Origin: Actinomycetes bacterium
GTDB taxonomy: Bacteria; Actinomycetota; Acidimicrobiia; Acidimicrobiales; Bog-793
Assembly: GCA_021821585.1 (NCBI GenBank)
Contig: JAKACF010000065.1
Span: 1 to 11,827, forward strand
DNA length: 11,827 nt
Reading direction: 5' to 3'
Shown here: piece after piece, positions 1 to 6,051 of the stretch
Layout of the letters: each line of letters opens with the position of its first letter
Numbering within the stretch: position 1 is the first letter of the stretch
Notes under the pieces: model-generated
What the model saw: only the letters and a program-made list of their open reading frames with translations
Told to the model about the DNA's origin: nothing
The model's database searches: none
Program-made: the position numbers and the translations under genes

Positions 1-1
1 C

Positions 2-1183
2 CAGCTCTCGACGGCCGCCTACGAGCACGCCCGGGAGGCAGCGCTCGCCTTCGCCGGGCGGACCGGCGACGACGTCGCCATCATCTGCCGGAACACGACA
101 GAGGCGGTCAACCACCTCGCCTACCGGCTCGGTCTCGGCCGCGACGACGTCGTCGTCACGACGGTGGTCGAGCACCACGCCAACCTGCTGCCCTGGCGCC
201 GGCAGGCGAGCTGCACCTACGTCGAGTGCAGTTCGGAGGGGACCTTCTCGCCGGCGGACGTGATCGCCGCCCTCGAGACCCGGCCGCGCCCGCGCCTGCT
301 GGCGGTGACGGGAGCCTCGAACATCACCGGCTGGCAGCCGGATCTCGACGCCATCATCGGGGCGGCCCACGAGCGCGGCGTCCCCGTCTTCGTCGACGCC
401 GCCCAGCTCGCCCCCCACGCCCCCATGCCGGCCGCTGCTGACTTCATCGCCTGGAGCGGGCACAAGATGTACGCCCCCTTCGGCGCCGGGATCCTCGTCG
501 GGCCGCGGGCCGCCTTCGTCGAGGGCGACCCGTTCCTCGCCGGCGGAGGGGCCGTCGACCTCGTCGACCTCGCCGAGGTCATCTGGTCGGGGCCGCCCGA
601 GCGGGAGGAGGCCGGCTCCCCGAACGTCGTCGGGGCAGTCGCGCTCGACGCCTCCATCGCCGCCCTCTCGGAGATCGGCTGGCCGGCGATCCGTCGCCAC
701 GATGCCGCCATCGCCGACCGCCTCCGGCACGGGCTCGCTGGGATCGCGGGTGTGCGCCTCCTCGGCCCGTCCCTCGAGACCGCCACCCTGCCGGTCGCGA
801 CCTTCGAGATCGACGGCCTCTCCCACGGCCTCGTCGCCGCCCGCCTCTCCGCCGAGTTCGGCATCGGGGTGCGTCACGGCTGCTTCTGCGCCCACCCCTA
901 CCTCATGAGGCTCCTCGGCCTCTCCGACGACGAGGTCGGTAGGTACCGGGACGCGGTGCGCCACGGCGACCGCTCCGCCATGCCTGGCGCCGTCCGGGCG
1001 AGCGGAGGGGTCCAGACGAGCGAAGAGGACGTCGACCGGCTGCTCGAGGCGGTCCGGGTCATAGCCTCCGGTGAGCCGGCTCCGGTCGCCTACGTCCAGG
1101 AGCCCGCGACGGGGGACTGGTACACCGACGCCGTCTCCTGGCTCGGCCCCGGGCGTGCCCCGACCGGCTGCGGAGGCGTCTGA
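2..1183 (+). CDS. Cysteine desulfurase-like aminotransferase class V (5'-truncated by window edge)
   Basis: The frame is open from base 2, so the N-terminus lies outside the window; a GTG at 164 is internal, because the residues before it (NTTEAVNHLA, then VEHHANLLPW) are conserved family sequence. This is a fold-type I PLP enzyme of the SufS/CsdA-like class, which takes sulfur from cysteine as an enzyme persulfide. The Schiff-base lysine is in SGHKMYAPFG (codon 464-466). The expected catalytic cysteine is in the C-terminal GCFCAHP motif (Cys codons 881-883 and 887-889); the second aligns with the SufS cysteine that precedes A-x-P. After the usual fold there is a tail of about 40 residues ending GCGGV. 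Related class V enzymes with other substrates (epimerases, lyases) cannot be excluded, but the two cysteines favour desulfurase. It is the only clear forward gene in the first 10.7 kb and faces the sulfur-related minus-strand block. Confidence 0.85.
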   Translation, partial: QLSTAAYEHAREAALAFAGRTGDDVAIICRNTTEAVNHLAYRLGLGRDDVVVTTVVEHHANLLPWRRQASCTYVECSSEGTFSPADVIAALETRPRPRLLAVTGASNITGWQPDLDAIIGAAHERGVPVFVDAAQLAPHAPMPAAADFIAWSGHKMYAPFGAGILVGPRAAFVEGDPFLAGGGAVDLVDLAEVIWSGPPEREEAGSPNVVGAVALDASIAALSEIGWPAIRRHDAAIADRLRHGLAGIAGVRLLGPSLETATLPVATFEIDGLSHGLVAARLSAEFGIGVRHGCFCAHPYLMRLLGLSDDEVGRYRDAVRHGDRSAMPGAVRASGGVQTSEEDVDRLLEAVRVIASGEPAPVAYVQEPATGDWYTDAVSWLGPGRAPTGCGGV

Positions 1184-1284
1184 GCCGAGCGGCTCCTCGG
1201 ACAGTGGCCCTCGGGTCGGGGCTCTCTCCCTCGGCGGCTACCCGCCCGAGGTGCCCGACCGCGACGGAGCCACCGAGCGCCGGG

Positions 1285-1704
1285 GTGGCGGCCGACGCCC
1301 ACGTGTACGTGTGCTCCTCTTCGGGATCGAGCCTGAGATCGCCGCCGCCGCCGCCTCCGCCGCCGAGGCGGGCTGGCAGCCCTGCGGCCCGCCGTTCTCC
1401 GCCGGCGAGGGCCGGATGCGCCACGGCCTCGCGGTCAACCGCAGGAGGCGGGGGCGCTGTGGGCGGCGCTCGGCCAGGACATCGCTCAGGCCGCACCGCG
1501 CGCGTCGGCGGGATTGCGTGCGAGCTACGGCGGCGGCCCCGGCCTCCAGCCGTTGTCCGGTCTCGTCACCTGCCTCGGCCGGTTGCTCACCGATGTGGCC
1601 AACCGCACCCTCGGCCGGGCCGTCGCGGCCCGGCGCCGGGCCGCGTCCGGCGCCGAGGACGTCGGGACCGGGGCCGGCTCGGCGAGTCTGGCCGAGGTGC
1701 CTAG
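1285..1704 (+). pseudogene. Possible frameshifted ORF of unknown function
   Basis: The roughly 500 bases between the desulfurase-like gene and the DUF302 gene have no intact credible gene. Two abutting stretches look coding. Bases 1311-1439 read VLLFGIEPE...GLAVN in one frame with nearly every third position G or C. Bases 1439-1700 continue in another frame with QEAGALWAALGQDIAQ and later LTDVANRTLGRAV, again with strong GC3. One extra C at about 1439-1440 would join them as AVN-PQEAGALW. Upstream, a GTG at 1285 in the third frame reads VAADAHVYV and would need a second shift. I do not recognise the family. It may be a decayed gene, a sequencing or assembly indel, or chance in GC-rich DNA; the start and end are approximate. 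Confidence 0.3.
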
Positions 1705-2090
1705 GCGGCAGCCGCTCCGACGCGGCCAGCCAGGCGCTCGAGGCGCTGACGGGCCTCGCCGGCGAGGGCCTCGAACTCGGGGCCCGGCATGAGCTCGCCC
1801 GGGTCGGCGATCGAGACCTTGGTCCGACCGTCGTCGAGCGCCTCGAGCACCACGTTGCAGGGCAGCACGAGGGCGGCAGCCGGGTCGATCCCGAGCGCCT
1901 GGTGGGCGAGAGCGGGATTGCAGGCGCCGAGGATCTTGAGCGGGGCGCGTTCGACGCCGAGCTTCTGCCTCAACGTGGCGGCGACGTCGATCTCGGTGAG
2001 GACCCCGAAGCCCTCCGCCGCCAGCTGCTCTCGCACCGACTCCTCGGCCGCCGCCAGGGGCAGGTCGACAGTGGTCTCGATTCCGTGCAT
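1701..2090 (-). CDS. DUF302 domain protein
   Basis: The 129-residue protein is essentially one DUF302 domain. The family signature is clear: GFGVLTEIDVAATL (about 28-40), ILGACNPALAHQAL (53-66) and LVLPCNVV (74-81). Conserved Cys57, His63 and Cys78 could bind a metal, haem or sulfur species, but the biochemical role of DUF302 is not settled. There is no signal peptide or membrane segment, so it is probably cytoplasmic. The ATG at 2090 follows a strong GAGGAGG ribosome site on the minus strand. The gene starts 8 bases after the CstR-like repressor stop, so it is the third gene of the thioredoxin-repressor-DUF302 operon and probably shares the operator at 2858-2873. Its stop codon touches the possible relic on the opposite strand. 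Confidence 0.85.
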   Translation of the reverse strand: MHGIETTVDLPLAAAEESVREQLAAEGFGVLTEIDVAATLRQKLGVERAPLKILGACNPALAHQALGIDPAAALVLPCNVVLEALDDGRTKVSIADPGELMPGPEFEALAGEARQRLERLAGRVGAAAA

Positions 2091-2098
2091 GGTCCTCC

Positions 2099-2368
2099 TC
2101 AGGCGAGCTTCATGAACATCTTCTGGACGTTCTCGAGCGCGTACCCGTCCGCCTCCGCCTCCTCGGGGTTCTCGAGGCAGTAGGTGAGGCCGGCCGCCAC
2201 GAGGCGGAAGCCTGCCTGCTCGAGCGCCTTGGTGGCGGCGGACAGCTGCGCCAGCACGTCACGGCACTCGCGGCCCTCGCCGAGCATCCGCTCGACGCCC
2301 TGGACCTGTCCCGCCACGCGGCGCAGACGCTTCCTCACGTCGTCGGTCACGTCGTCCGGCAACTGCAT
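2099..2368 (-). CDS. cstR: CsoR/RcnR-family repressor, CstR-like (persulfide-sensing type)
   Basis: This 89-residue all-alpha DUF156 protein has the family core DVRKRLRRVAGQVQGVERML followed by GRECRDVLAQLSAATKALE. In copper-sensing CsoR the ligands are Cys-His-Cys. Here Cys35 and Cys64 are kept at a spacing of 29, but the residue 25 after the first cysteine is Gly60, not His. Staphylococcal CstR, which senses per- and polysulfides, has Cys31/Cys60 with a non-His residue there and a very similar GKDCKDV segment. I therefore infer sulfur sensing rather than copper. A longer frame to 2473 exists, but ATG 2368 has a GGAGG site 7 bases upstream, and the added 35 residues are basic low-complexity sequence overlapping the thioredoxin gene. 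It is the second gene of a three-gene operon and probably autoregulated. The symbol is by similarity. Confidence 0.82.
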   Translation of the reverse strand: MQLPDDVTDDVRKRLRRVAGQVQGVERMLGEGRECRDVLAQLSAATKALEQAGFRLVAAGLTYCLENPEEAEADGYALENVQKMFMKLA

Positions 2369-2375
2369 CCCTGGC

Positions 2376-2380
2376 CCTCC
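2376..2380 (-). promoter_or_regulatory. Ribosome binding site fixing the start of the CstR-like gene
   Basis: The minus strand reads GGAGG here, 7 bases before ATG 2368. It lies in the 46-base gap after the thioredoxin stop and excludes the upstream in-frame ATG at 2473 as the likely start. Confidence 0.7.
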
Positions 2381-2414
2381 TTCTCCTCGGCGCTCGGCCC
2401 CACTCGCCGGTGAC

Positions 2415-2798
2415 TCAGCTGGCCGACGGCGACTTCGCCTGCTCAGTCTCGCTGATCTGGCGACGGACGTCATCCATGTCGAGCTCCTTCACCGTCTCGA
2501 TGAGCTTCTCGAGCGAGGCGCCCGGCAGCGCGCCCGGCTGGGCGTAGAGCATGATCTGGTCCCGGAAGACCATGAGGGTCGGGATCGACATGATGTTGAA
2601 GGCGCCGGCGAGCTCCTGCTCGGCCTCGGTGTCGACCTTGCCGAAGACGATGCCGTCGTGGCGCTCGGAGGCCTCCTCGTAGATCGGGGCGAACATGCGG
2701 CAGGGCCCGCACCAGGACGCCCAGAAGTCGATGAGCACGATGTCGTTGTCGCTGACGACTTGCTCGAAGTTGTCCTTGCCCAAGGTCGTGGTCGCCAC
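2415..2798 (-). CDS. trxA: Thioredoxin
   Basis: This 127-residue cytoplasmic thioredoxin has VLIDFWASWCGPCRMFAP with active-site Cys30 and Cys33, and the cis-proline loop SIPTLMVF (Pro73). It would reduce protein disulfides or persulfides using thioredoxin reductase, which is not in the window. It carries about 20 residues beyond the normal fold end, acidic then Ser/Ala-rich. The start is a GTG at 2798 with GGAGG 9 bases upstream; the longer open frame reaching 3527 is antisense-like sequence over the methyltransferase gene. The gene heads an operon with the CstR-like repressor and DUF302, and the inverted repeat at 2858-2873 lies 60 bases upstream of the start. This suggests sulfur-stress induction, probably for reducing persulfidated proteins or for sulfur transfer (inference). 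Symbol trxA is generic for this fold. Confidence 0.92.
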   Translation of the reverse strand: MATTTLGKDNFEQVVSDNDIVLIDFWASWCGPCRMFAPIYEEASERHDGIVFGKVDTEAEQELAGAFNIMSIPTLMVFRDQIMLYAQPGALPGASLEKLIETVKELDMDDVRRQISETEQAKSPSAS

Positions 2799-2807
2799 GT
2801 CGGTGTA

Positions 2808-2812
2808 CCTCC
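2808..2812 (-). promoter_or_regulatory. Ribosome binding site fixing the GTG start of thioredoxin
   Basis: GGAGG on the minus strand lies 9 bases before GTG 2798. No other in-frame start near the beginning of the thioredoxin fold has such a site. Confidence 0.7.
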
Positions 2813-2857
2813 AGATCCATCGGCACCCTCGGCGGTGCCACGGAAGGAGTAACCATG

Positions 2858-2873
2858 ATACCCCGCCGGGTAT
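2858..2873. promoter_or_regulatory. Putative CsoR/CstR-type operator
   Basis: A perfect 16-base inverted repeat, ATACCC-CGCC-GGGTAT, lies in the 98-base gap between the methyltransferase stop and the thioredoxin start. CsoR/CstR-family repressors bind operators of the form TACCC...GGGTA with A/T outer ends and a G/C-rich centre, so the match in form is very close. It precedes an operon that encodes such a repressor. Weak promoter-like elements overlap it on the minus strand (TTGGAA just upstream, TATCAT at its distal arm), but their spacing is not canonical and I do not call a promoter. I found no second complete copy in the window. Confidence 0.75.
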
Positions 2874-2878
2874 TCCAA

Positions 2879-2891
2879 CCGGCGGCGCCGG
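2879..2891 (-). terminator. Weak hairpin after the methyltransferase gene
   Basis: CCGGC-GGC-GCCGG forms a 5-base-pair GC stem with a 3-base loop, 5 bases after the methyltransferase stop. No T-tract follows, so intrinsic termination is uncertain. It could separate the methyltransferase transcript from the regulated thioredoxin operon. Confidence 0.25.
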
Positions 2892-2896
2892 GCGGC

Positions 2897-3499
2897 TCAG
2901 AGGGGGCGGACGGCCCGGACCAGCAGATCGAGCGCCACGCGCTCTCCCTCGTCGGTCGAGACGGGCCGCTCCACGACCTCCGCCTTCTCGATCTCGAGGG
3001 CGTCGGCGAGGTCCGCCACCACGTCCTCGGGGCGGTAGAGGACCGACGGCTCCTGCGGCCCGCCGTAGCCCCGCTCGAGGTTGCTCGAGTCGTGGGCGAC
3101 GACGAGGAGGCGCCCTCCCGGCGCGACCGCCCTCGCGGCTCCCGACAGCACGGCGCGGCGGGCGGGCGGGGGGAGCTGGAGGTAGAAGACGGCGACGAGG
3201 TCGAACTCGTGCGGGTCGTCGAAGTAGGCCACGACGTCGGAGAGCACCCACTCGACCTCGACCCCCCTCGAGGCGGCCAGGCGGCGGGCCTTGTCGAGCG
3301 CGACGGCCGAGAAGTCGACGCCGGTTGCCGTCCAGCCAGCCGTGGCGAGCCAGATGGCGTTGCGTCCCTCGCCGCAGGCGACGTCGAGGGCCCGCCCGGG
3401 GGCGAGACCGGCCACCTCGGCGGTGAGGAAGCGGTTCGGCTCGGCCGACCAGACGAGGTCGGCGGTGGCGTACCGGCTGTCCCACTGCGTGGCGTCCAT
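2897..3499 (-). CDS. Class I SAM-dependent methyltransferase (TehB/UbiE-like fold)
   Basis: The 200-residue protein begins WDSRYATADLVWSAEPNRFL, typical of small bacterial methyltransferases annotated as TehB-like or methyltransferase domain 25. Motif I, LDVACGEGRNAIWLA (38-52), binds SAM; GVDFS (60-64) supplies the acidic residue that contacts the ribose; LSDVVAYF (86-93) is the motif II region and AVAPGGRLLVV the later strand-loop. The substrate is unknown; thiol, tellurite or small-molecule methylation would suit the neighbourhood but is not shown by the sequence. ATG 3499 has a GAGGAGG site upstream and overlaps the stop of the PIG-L gene by one base (TGATG), so translation is probably coupled. 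The forward frame from 2855 over this gene is judged a shadow. Confidence 0.88.
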   Translation of the reverse strand: MDATQWDSRYATADLVWSAEPNRFLTAEVAGLAPGRALDVACGEGRNAIWLATAGWTATGVDFSAVALDKARRLAASRGVEVEWVLSDVVAYFDDPHEFDLVAVFYLQLPPPARRAVLSGAARAVAPGGRLLVVAHDSSNLERGYGGPQEPSVLYRPEDVVADLADALEIEKAEVVERPVSTDEGERVALDLLVRAVRPL

Positions 3500-4230
3500 C
3501 AGCTCCTCCTCGGCCCGGCCGGCTCACGCAGCCGCACCCGTTCCCGGTCGACGCTCAGCGCCAGGCGGCGCTCGAGGACGACGTTATCGCCGGCCTGGCT
3601 GGCGTGGCAGCTGATCGCCTCCCGCTGCACCGCACGGTCGACCGCCAGCTCGACGCTGCCCGGGCCCCCGAGGGACGAGAAGGCCGTCCCGAGCTCGGCG
3701 TTCAGCTGCTCGGCGACGGCGGGGGCGACGCCCCACTCGAGCACCGCCAGGCCGTGGCGTCGGGCCGCCCTCCAGGCGGCCGAGGTCGCCGCCACGTGGT
3801 CGGGGTGACCGGTGACCCCGGCAGGCTCGAAGGCGACGAGGCTCGCCACGCCGGCGAGATGGGCCTCGACGACGTCGTCCAGCTCCTTGTCCTCGAGGGC
3901 GGCGAGGCCGCCGTCGGGGAAGTCGTACAGGTTCACCCCGGCAAGGCCGAGGCGGACCGCCGCCGCCCGGAGCTCCTCCTCGCGAAGGCGCCCGAGGTCC
4001 TCGCGGGCGCCGAGGGTGCTCGCCTCGCCGTGGGTGAGGCAGAGCACCCGCACCTCGGCGCCCGCCGCCCCGAGGGCCGCCAGCACGGCTCCGAGGCCGA
4101 AGCTCTCGTCGTCGGGATGGGCGACGACGGCGAGCACCGGCCCGGCCGTCGCGAGGCGCTCGAGGAGCGTCGTCCCCTCGCGGCGGGGTGCCCCCCCGCC
4201 CGCGGTCTCAGGTGAAGATGATCCGGCCAC
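3499..4230 (-). CDS. PIG-L/LmbE-family deacetylase or amidase
   Basis: With the preferred GTG start the product has 243 residues. The family's zinc signature is AHPDDE at 37-42 (His38, Asp41 as ligands) and GHPDH at 141-145 (catalytic His142, ligand His145 by analogy with MshB). The family removes acetyl or acyl groups from glucosamine conjugates and includes MshB and Mca of mycothiol metabolism; which substrate this one uses cannot be told. GTG 4230 has GGAGG 7 bases upstream, while a more upstream in-frame GTG at 4272 has no better site. The first 25 or so residues are Gly/Ser/Pro-rich and outside the fold. The gene is translationally coupled to the methyltransferase. The same frame stays open upstream to a single TGA at 4408-4410 and, beyond it, an ATG at the end of the DsrC/TusE gene. 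Confidence 0.87.
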   Translation of the reverse strand: MAGSSSPETAGGGAPRREGTTLLERLATAGPVLAVVAHPDDESFGLGAVLAALGAAGAEVRVLCLTHGEASTLGAREDLGRLREEELRAAAVRLGLAGVNLYDFPDGGLAALEDKELDDVVEAHLAGVASLVAFEPAGVTGHPDHVAATSAAWRAARRHGLAVLEWGVAPAVAEQLNAELGTAFSSLGGPGSVELAVDRAVQREAISCHASQAGDNVVLERRLALSVDRERVRLREPAGPRRS

Positions 4231-4237
4231 CGGCGGC

Positions 4238-4242
4238 CCTCC
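4238..4242 (-). promoter_or_regulatory. Ribosome binding site deciding the PIG-L start
   Basis: The minus strand reads GAAGGAGG here, 7 bases before GTG 4230. This favours GTG 4230 over the longer GTG 4272 start. Confidence 0.65.
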
Positions 4243-4407
4243 TTCGAATTCGCCCACGATGATGCCGCGCACCGCGGGGACGAGCCGGTCGCCGCCTCGA
4301 CCGGGTGGGCCGGCCGGTGCCGTGGAGACGAAGGTGCCGGCGATCGCCCCGGCGGCCCGGGATGGAGGGGAGGTCGGGCCCCCGGGTCGTGTGGTGCAGC
4401 TCGTGGC

Positions 4408-4467
4408 TCACGACCCCCCAGACTCCCGGCAGGCGACGGCGCCCTCGCCTGGTGCCGGAGCCGGCAT
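4408..4467 (-). CDS. Possible 19-codon mini-ORF coupled to the DsrC/TusE stop
   Basis: An ATG at 4467 overlaps the DsrC/TusE stop in a TGATG, the same junction used between the PIG-L and methyltransferase genes. It opens a 19-residue Pro/Gly/Ala-rich reading that ends at a TGA (4408-4410). Without that TGA the frame would run unbroken into the PIG-L gene. It may be a tiny peptide, a former N-terminal extension of the PIG-L gene interrupted by a stop, or chance. No homology is recognised. The remainder of the 236-base gap holds only a GC hairpin (4430-4451). Confidence 0.2.
   Translation of the reverse strand: MPAPAPGEGAVACRESGGS
4430..4451. other. GC-rich hairpin downstream of the DsrC/TusE gene
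   Basis: CAGGCGA pairs perfectly with TCGCCTG across an 8-base loop, beginning 15 bases after the DsrC/TusE stop on the minus strand. No T-tract follows. It may attenuate or stabilise the SQR-DsrC/TusE transcript before the PIG-L gene, or be incidental in GC-rich DNA. Confidence 0.3.
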
Positions 4468-4784
4468 CAGATGCAGCCCCTCGGCTTCGGGATGCCGGCG
4501 ATCTTCGCCGCCACCTTCGCCGGGCCCTTCGGGAAGAGCGCGTAGAGCTCCTTCACGCCGACGCCGGAGGTCTTGGCGAGCATGCGCACCGAGGGCCCGC
4601 CGCCGTGCTCCTCGTACTCGTGGCGCATGAACGTCACCACCTGCAGGTGGTGGCTGGTGAGCTCGCCGAGTCCCTCGTCGCGGGCGATCTCGGGGATCAT
4701 CTCCTCGCGCCAGGTCGCCGGGTCGGTGAAGTAGCCCTCCCCGTCGATCTCGACCGCGCGGCCGGCGTAGGTCCTCACGGGCAT
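4467..4784 (-). CDS. DsrC/TusE-family sulfur-carrier protein with a single C-terminal cysteine
   Basis: The 105-residue protein has the full family layout: GRAVEIDGEGYFTDPATW near the N-terminus, LTSHHLQVVTFMRHEYEEHG in the middle, VKELYALFPKGPAK, and the flexible C-terminal arm GIPKPRGCI. The penultimate Cys104 is the sulfur-binding CysA. The second cysteine of true DsrC, 11 residues earlier, is replaced by Ala93. It therefore cannot form the DsrC intramolecular trisulfide and resembles TusE and other single-Cys members that accept and hand on sulfane sulfur. Partners such as TusBCD, DsrEFH, TusA, Hdr or DsrAB are not in the window. ATG 4784 lies 19 bases after the SQR-like stop with only a G-rich stretch as ribosome site, so the two genes are presumably co-transcribed and functionally linked. 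Confidence 0.9.
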   Translation of the reverse strand: MPVRTYAGRAVEIDGEGYFTDPATWREEMIPEIARDEGLGELTSHHLQVVTFMRHEYEEHGGGPSVRMLAKTSGVGVKELYALFPKGPAKVAAKIAGIPKPRGCI

Positions 4785-4803
4785 GGTGCGCCCCCCCGTT
4801 CGT

Positions 4804-6051
4804 CTAGGCGGCGATGAGGTCACGCCGCTTCCCGGACTCGGGCATGTCGCTCCGCAGCCCCGGCAGTTCGCGGCCGGGGAGGAGGACGTGCCAGTACAGC
4901 TGTTCGAAGGCCCGCTTGCCGAGGTGGTTGAGGTGCGACTGCCGGAGCAGCGGGAGGCCCACGCGCGCCGGGAAGTGACCCGGCACCGGCTCGAGGTCGT
5001 AGTTGTAGTCGATGAGGAGCGCCTTGTGGAAGCCCGACTCGATGAAGCAGCTGGCGTGACCGTCGAAGCGGGCGGGAGGTGGCCGCTCCTCGAGGAAGGC
5101 GACGATGTTCGCCTCGAGCACCGCGCCCTCGAAGTGGGCGACCGAGGCCGCCTTCGGGGCCGGGAGGTCGGCTGCGTCCCCGATGACGAAGACGTTCGGC
5201 CGCGCCCGCGACTGCAAGGTGGCGGGGTCGGCCGGGACGAAGCCGAGGGCGTCGCCGAGGCCGTCGGAGGCCGAGACGTAGGCCGCCCCCTCGTGGAGCG
5301 GGACGACGACGGCGAGGTCGTAGGCGACCTCCCGGCCGTCGTAGGAGACGATCCGGCGCCTGGCCCGGTCCACCTCTGCGGTGGTGAAGTCGGTGACGAC
5401 CTCGACGCCCTTGTCGGCGAGCAGCCCCTCGAGCTCACGGTTGCAGGTCGCCTTCGTGAAGGCGCCGTCGAGCGGCGTGAGGTAGACGAGCTCGACCTTG
5501 GCGCGCAGGCCGCGGGTGCGCAAGTGCCAGTCGGCGAGGAAGCAGAACTCGAGCGGCGCGACGGGACAGGCGATCGGCATGTCCATGGTGGCGACGACGA
5601 GCCGTCCGCCTTCGAAGGAGGCGAGGGCCGCCGCCAGGCGAGCCGATCCCTCGAGGTCGTAGAAGCTGTGGGCGGACCTGCTCCACCCGTCCCCGGTGAG
5701 TCCGGGGGTCTCCTCCGGCGCCAGCCTCACGCCCGAGGCGAGCACGAGGACGTCGTAGCCGACGGCGCTGCCGTCGTCGCAGAGCACGTGCCCGCTGTCG
5801 AGGTCCACCTGGACGACCGAGCGCTCGAGGAAGACGACGCCGGAGGCGAGCTGGGTGCCCCTCGAGCGCACGAGCCTGGACGGGCGGGCGAGGCCGAAGG
5901 GCACGAACAGCAGCCCGGGCTTGTAGAGGTGGCGGTCGTTGGCGTCGATCACCGTGATGCTCGCCCGCTCGCTCGGGAACCGCCGCCGCAGCCGGTTCGC
6001 CGCCAGCGTCCCGGCCGTGCCTCCGCCGACGACGACGATGCGGGCGCTCAT
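4804..6051 (-). CDS. sqr: Sulfide:quinone oxidoreductase-like FAD flavoprotein
   Basis: The 415-residue protein has an N-terminal FAD-binding Rossmann fold (IVVVGGGTAGTLAANRL, 5-21), HLYKPGLLFVPFG (41-53, typical of SQR and FCSD flavoproteins), ASGVRLAPE (105-113), and a second FAD contact NVFVIGDAADLPAPKAAS (286-303). Cys162 (IACPVAPLEF) and Cys335 (ASCFIESG) match in place the redox cysteine pair of SQR and flavocytochrome c sulfide dehydrogenase, and two more cysteines (170, 203) lie between. The aromatic and basic C-terminus (LNHLGKRAFEQLYWHVLLPG) fits membrane association. It would oxidise sulfide and reduce quinone, leaving sulfur as persulfide or polysulfide. ATG 6051 has no clear Shine-Dalgarno site. 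The gene follows mrpD by 73 bases and precedes the DsrC/TusE gene. A type II NADH dehydrogenase is less likely because of the cysteines. Symbol by similarity. Confidence 0.85.
   Translation of the reverse strand: MSARIVVVGGGTAGTLAANRLRRRFPSERASITVIDANDRHLYKPGLLFVPFGLARPSRLVRSRGTQLASGVVFLERSVVQVDLDSGHVLCDDGSAVGYDVLVLASGVRLAPEETPGLTGDGWSRSAHSFYDLEGSARLAAALASFEGGRLVVATMDMPIACPVAPLEFCFLADWHLRTRGLRAKVELVYLTPLDGAFTKATCNRELEGLLADKGVEVVTDFTTAEVDRARRRIVSYDGREVAYDLAVVVPLHEGAAYVSASDGLGDALGFVPADPATLQSRARPNVFVIGDAADLPAPKAASVAHFEGAVLEANIVAFLEERPPPARFDGHASCFIESGFHKALLIDYNYDLEPVPGHFPARVGLPLLRQSHLNHLGKRAFEQLYWHVLLPGRELPGLRSDMPESGKRRDLIAA

Noticed and set aside
1338..1372. Run of GCC/CCG triplets as a functional repeat
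   Set aside because: It is compatible with an Ala-rich coding stretch in very GC-rich DNA, and no longer repeat unit recurs.
2855..3808. Forward reading of 317 codons with an AAGGAG-like site before ATG 2855
   Set aside because: It lies antisense to the methyltransferase and PIG-L genes, both with clear family motifs. Its start also overlaps the operator repeat. The product is charged low-complexity sequence typical of a GC-rich antisense frame.
4208..4411. 67-codon minus-strand frame beginning SHELHH (HExxH-like zinc motif)
   Set aside because: Rapidly becomes Arg-rich low-complexity sequence, has no recognisable domain and runs over the PIG-L start. The motif is five residues and expected by chance.
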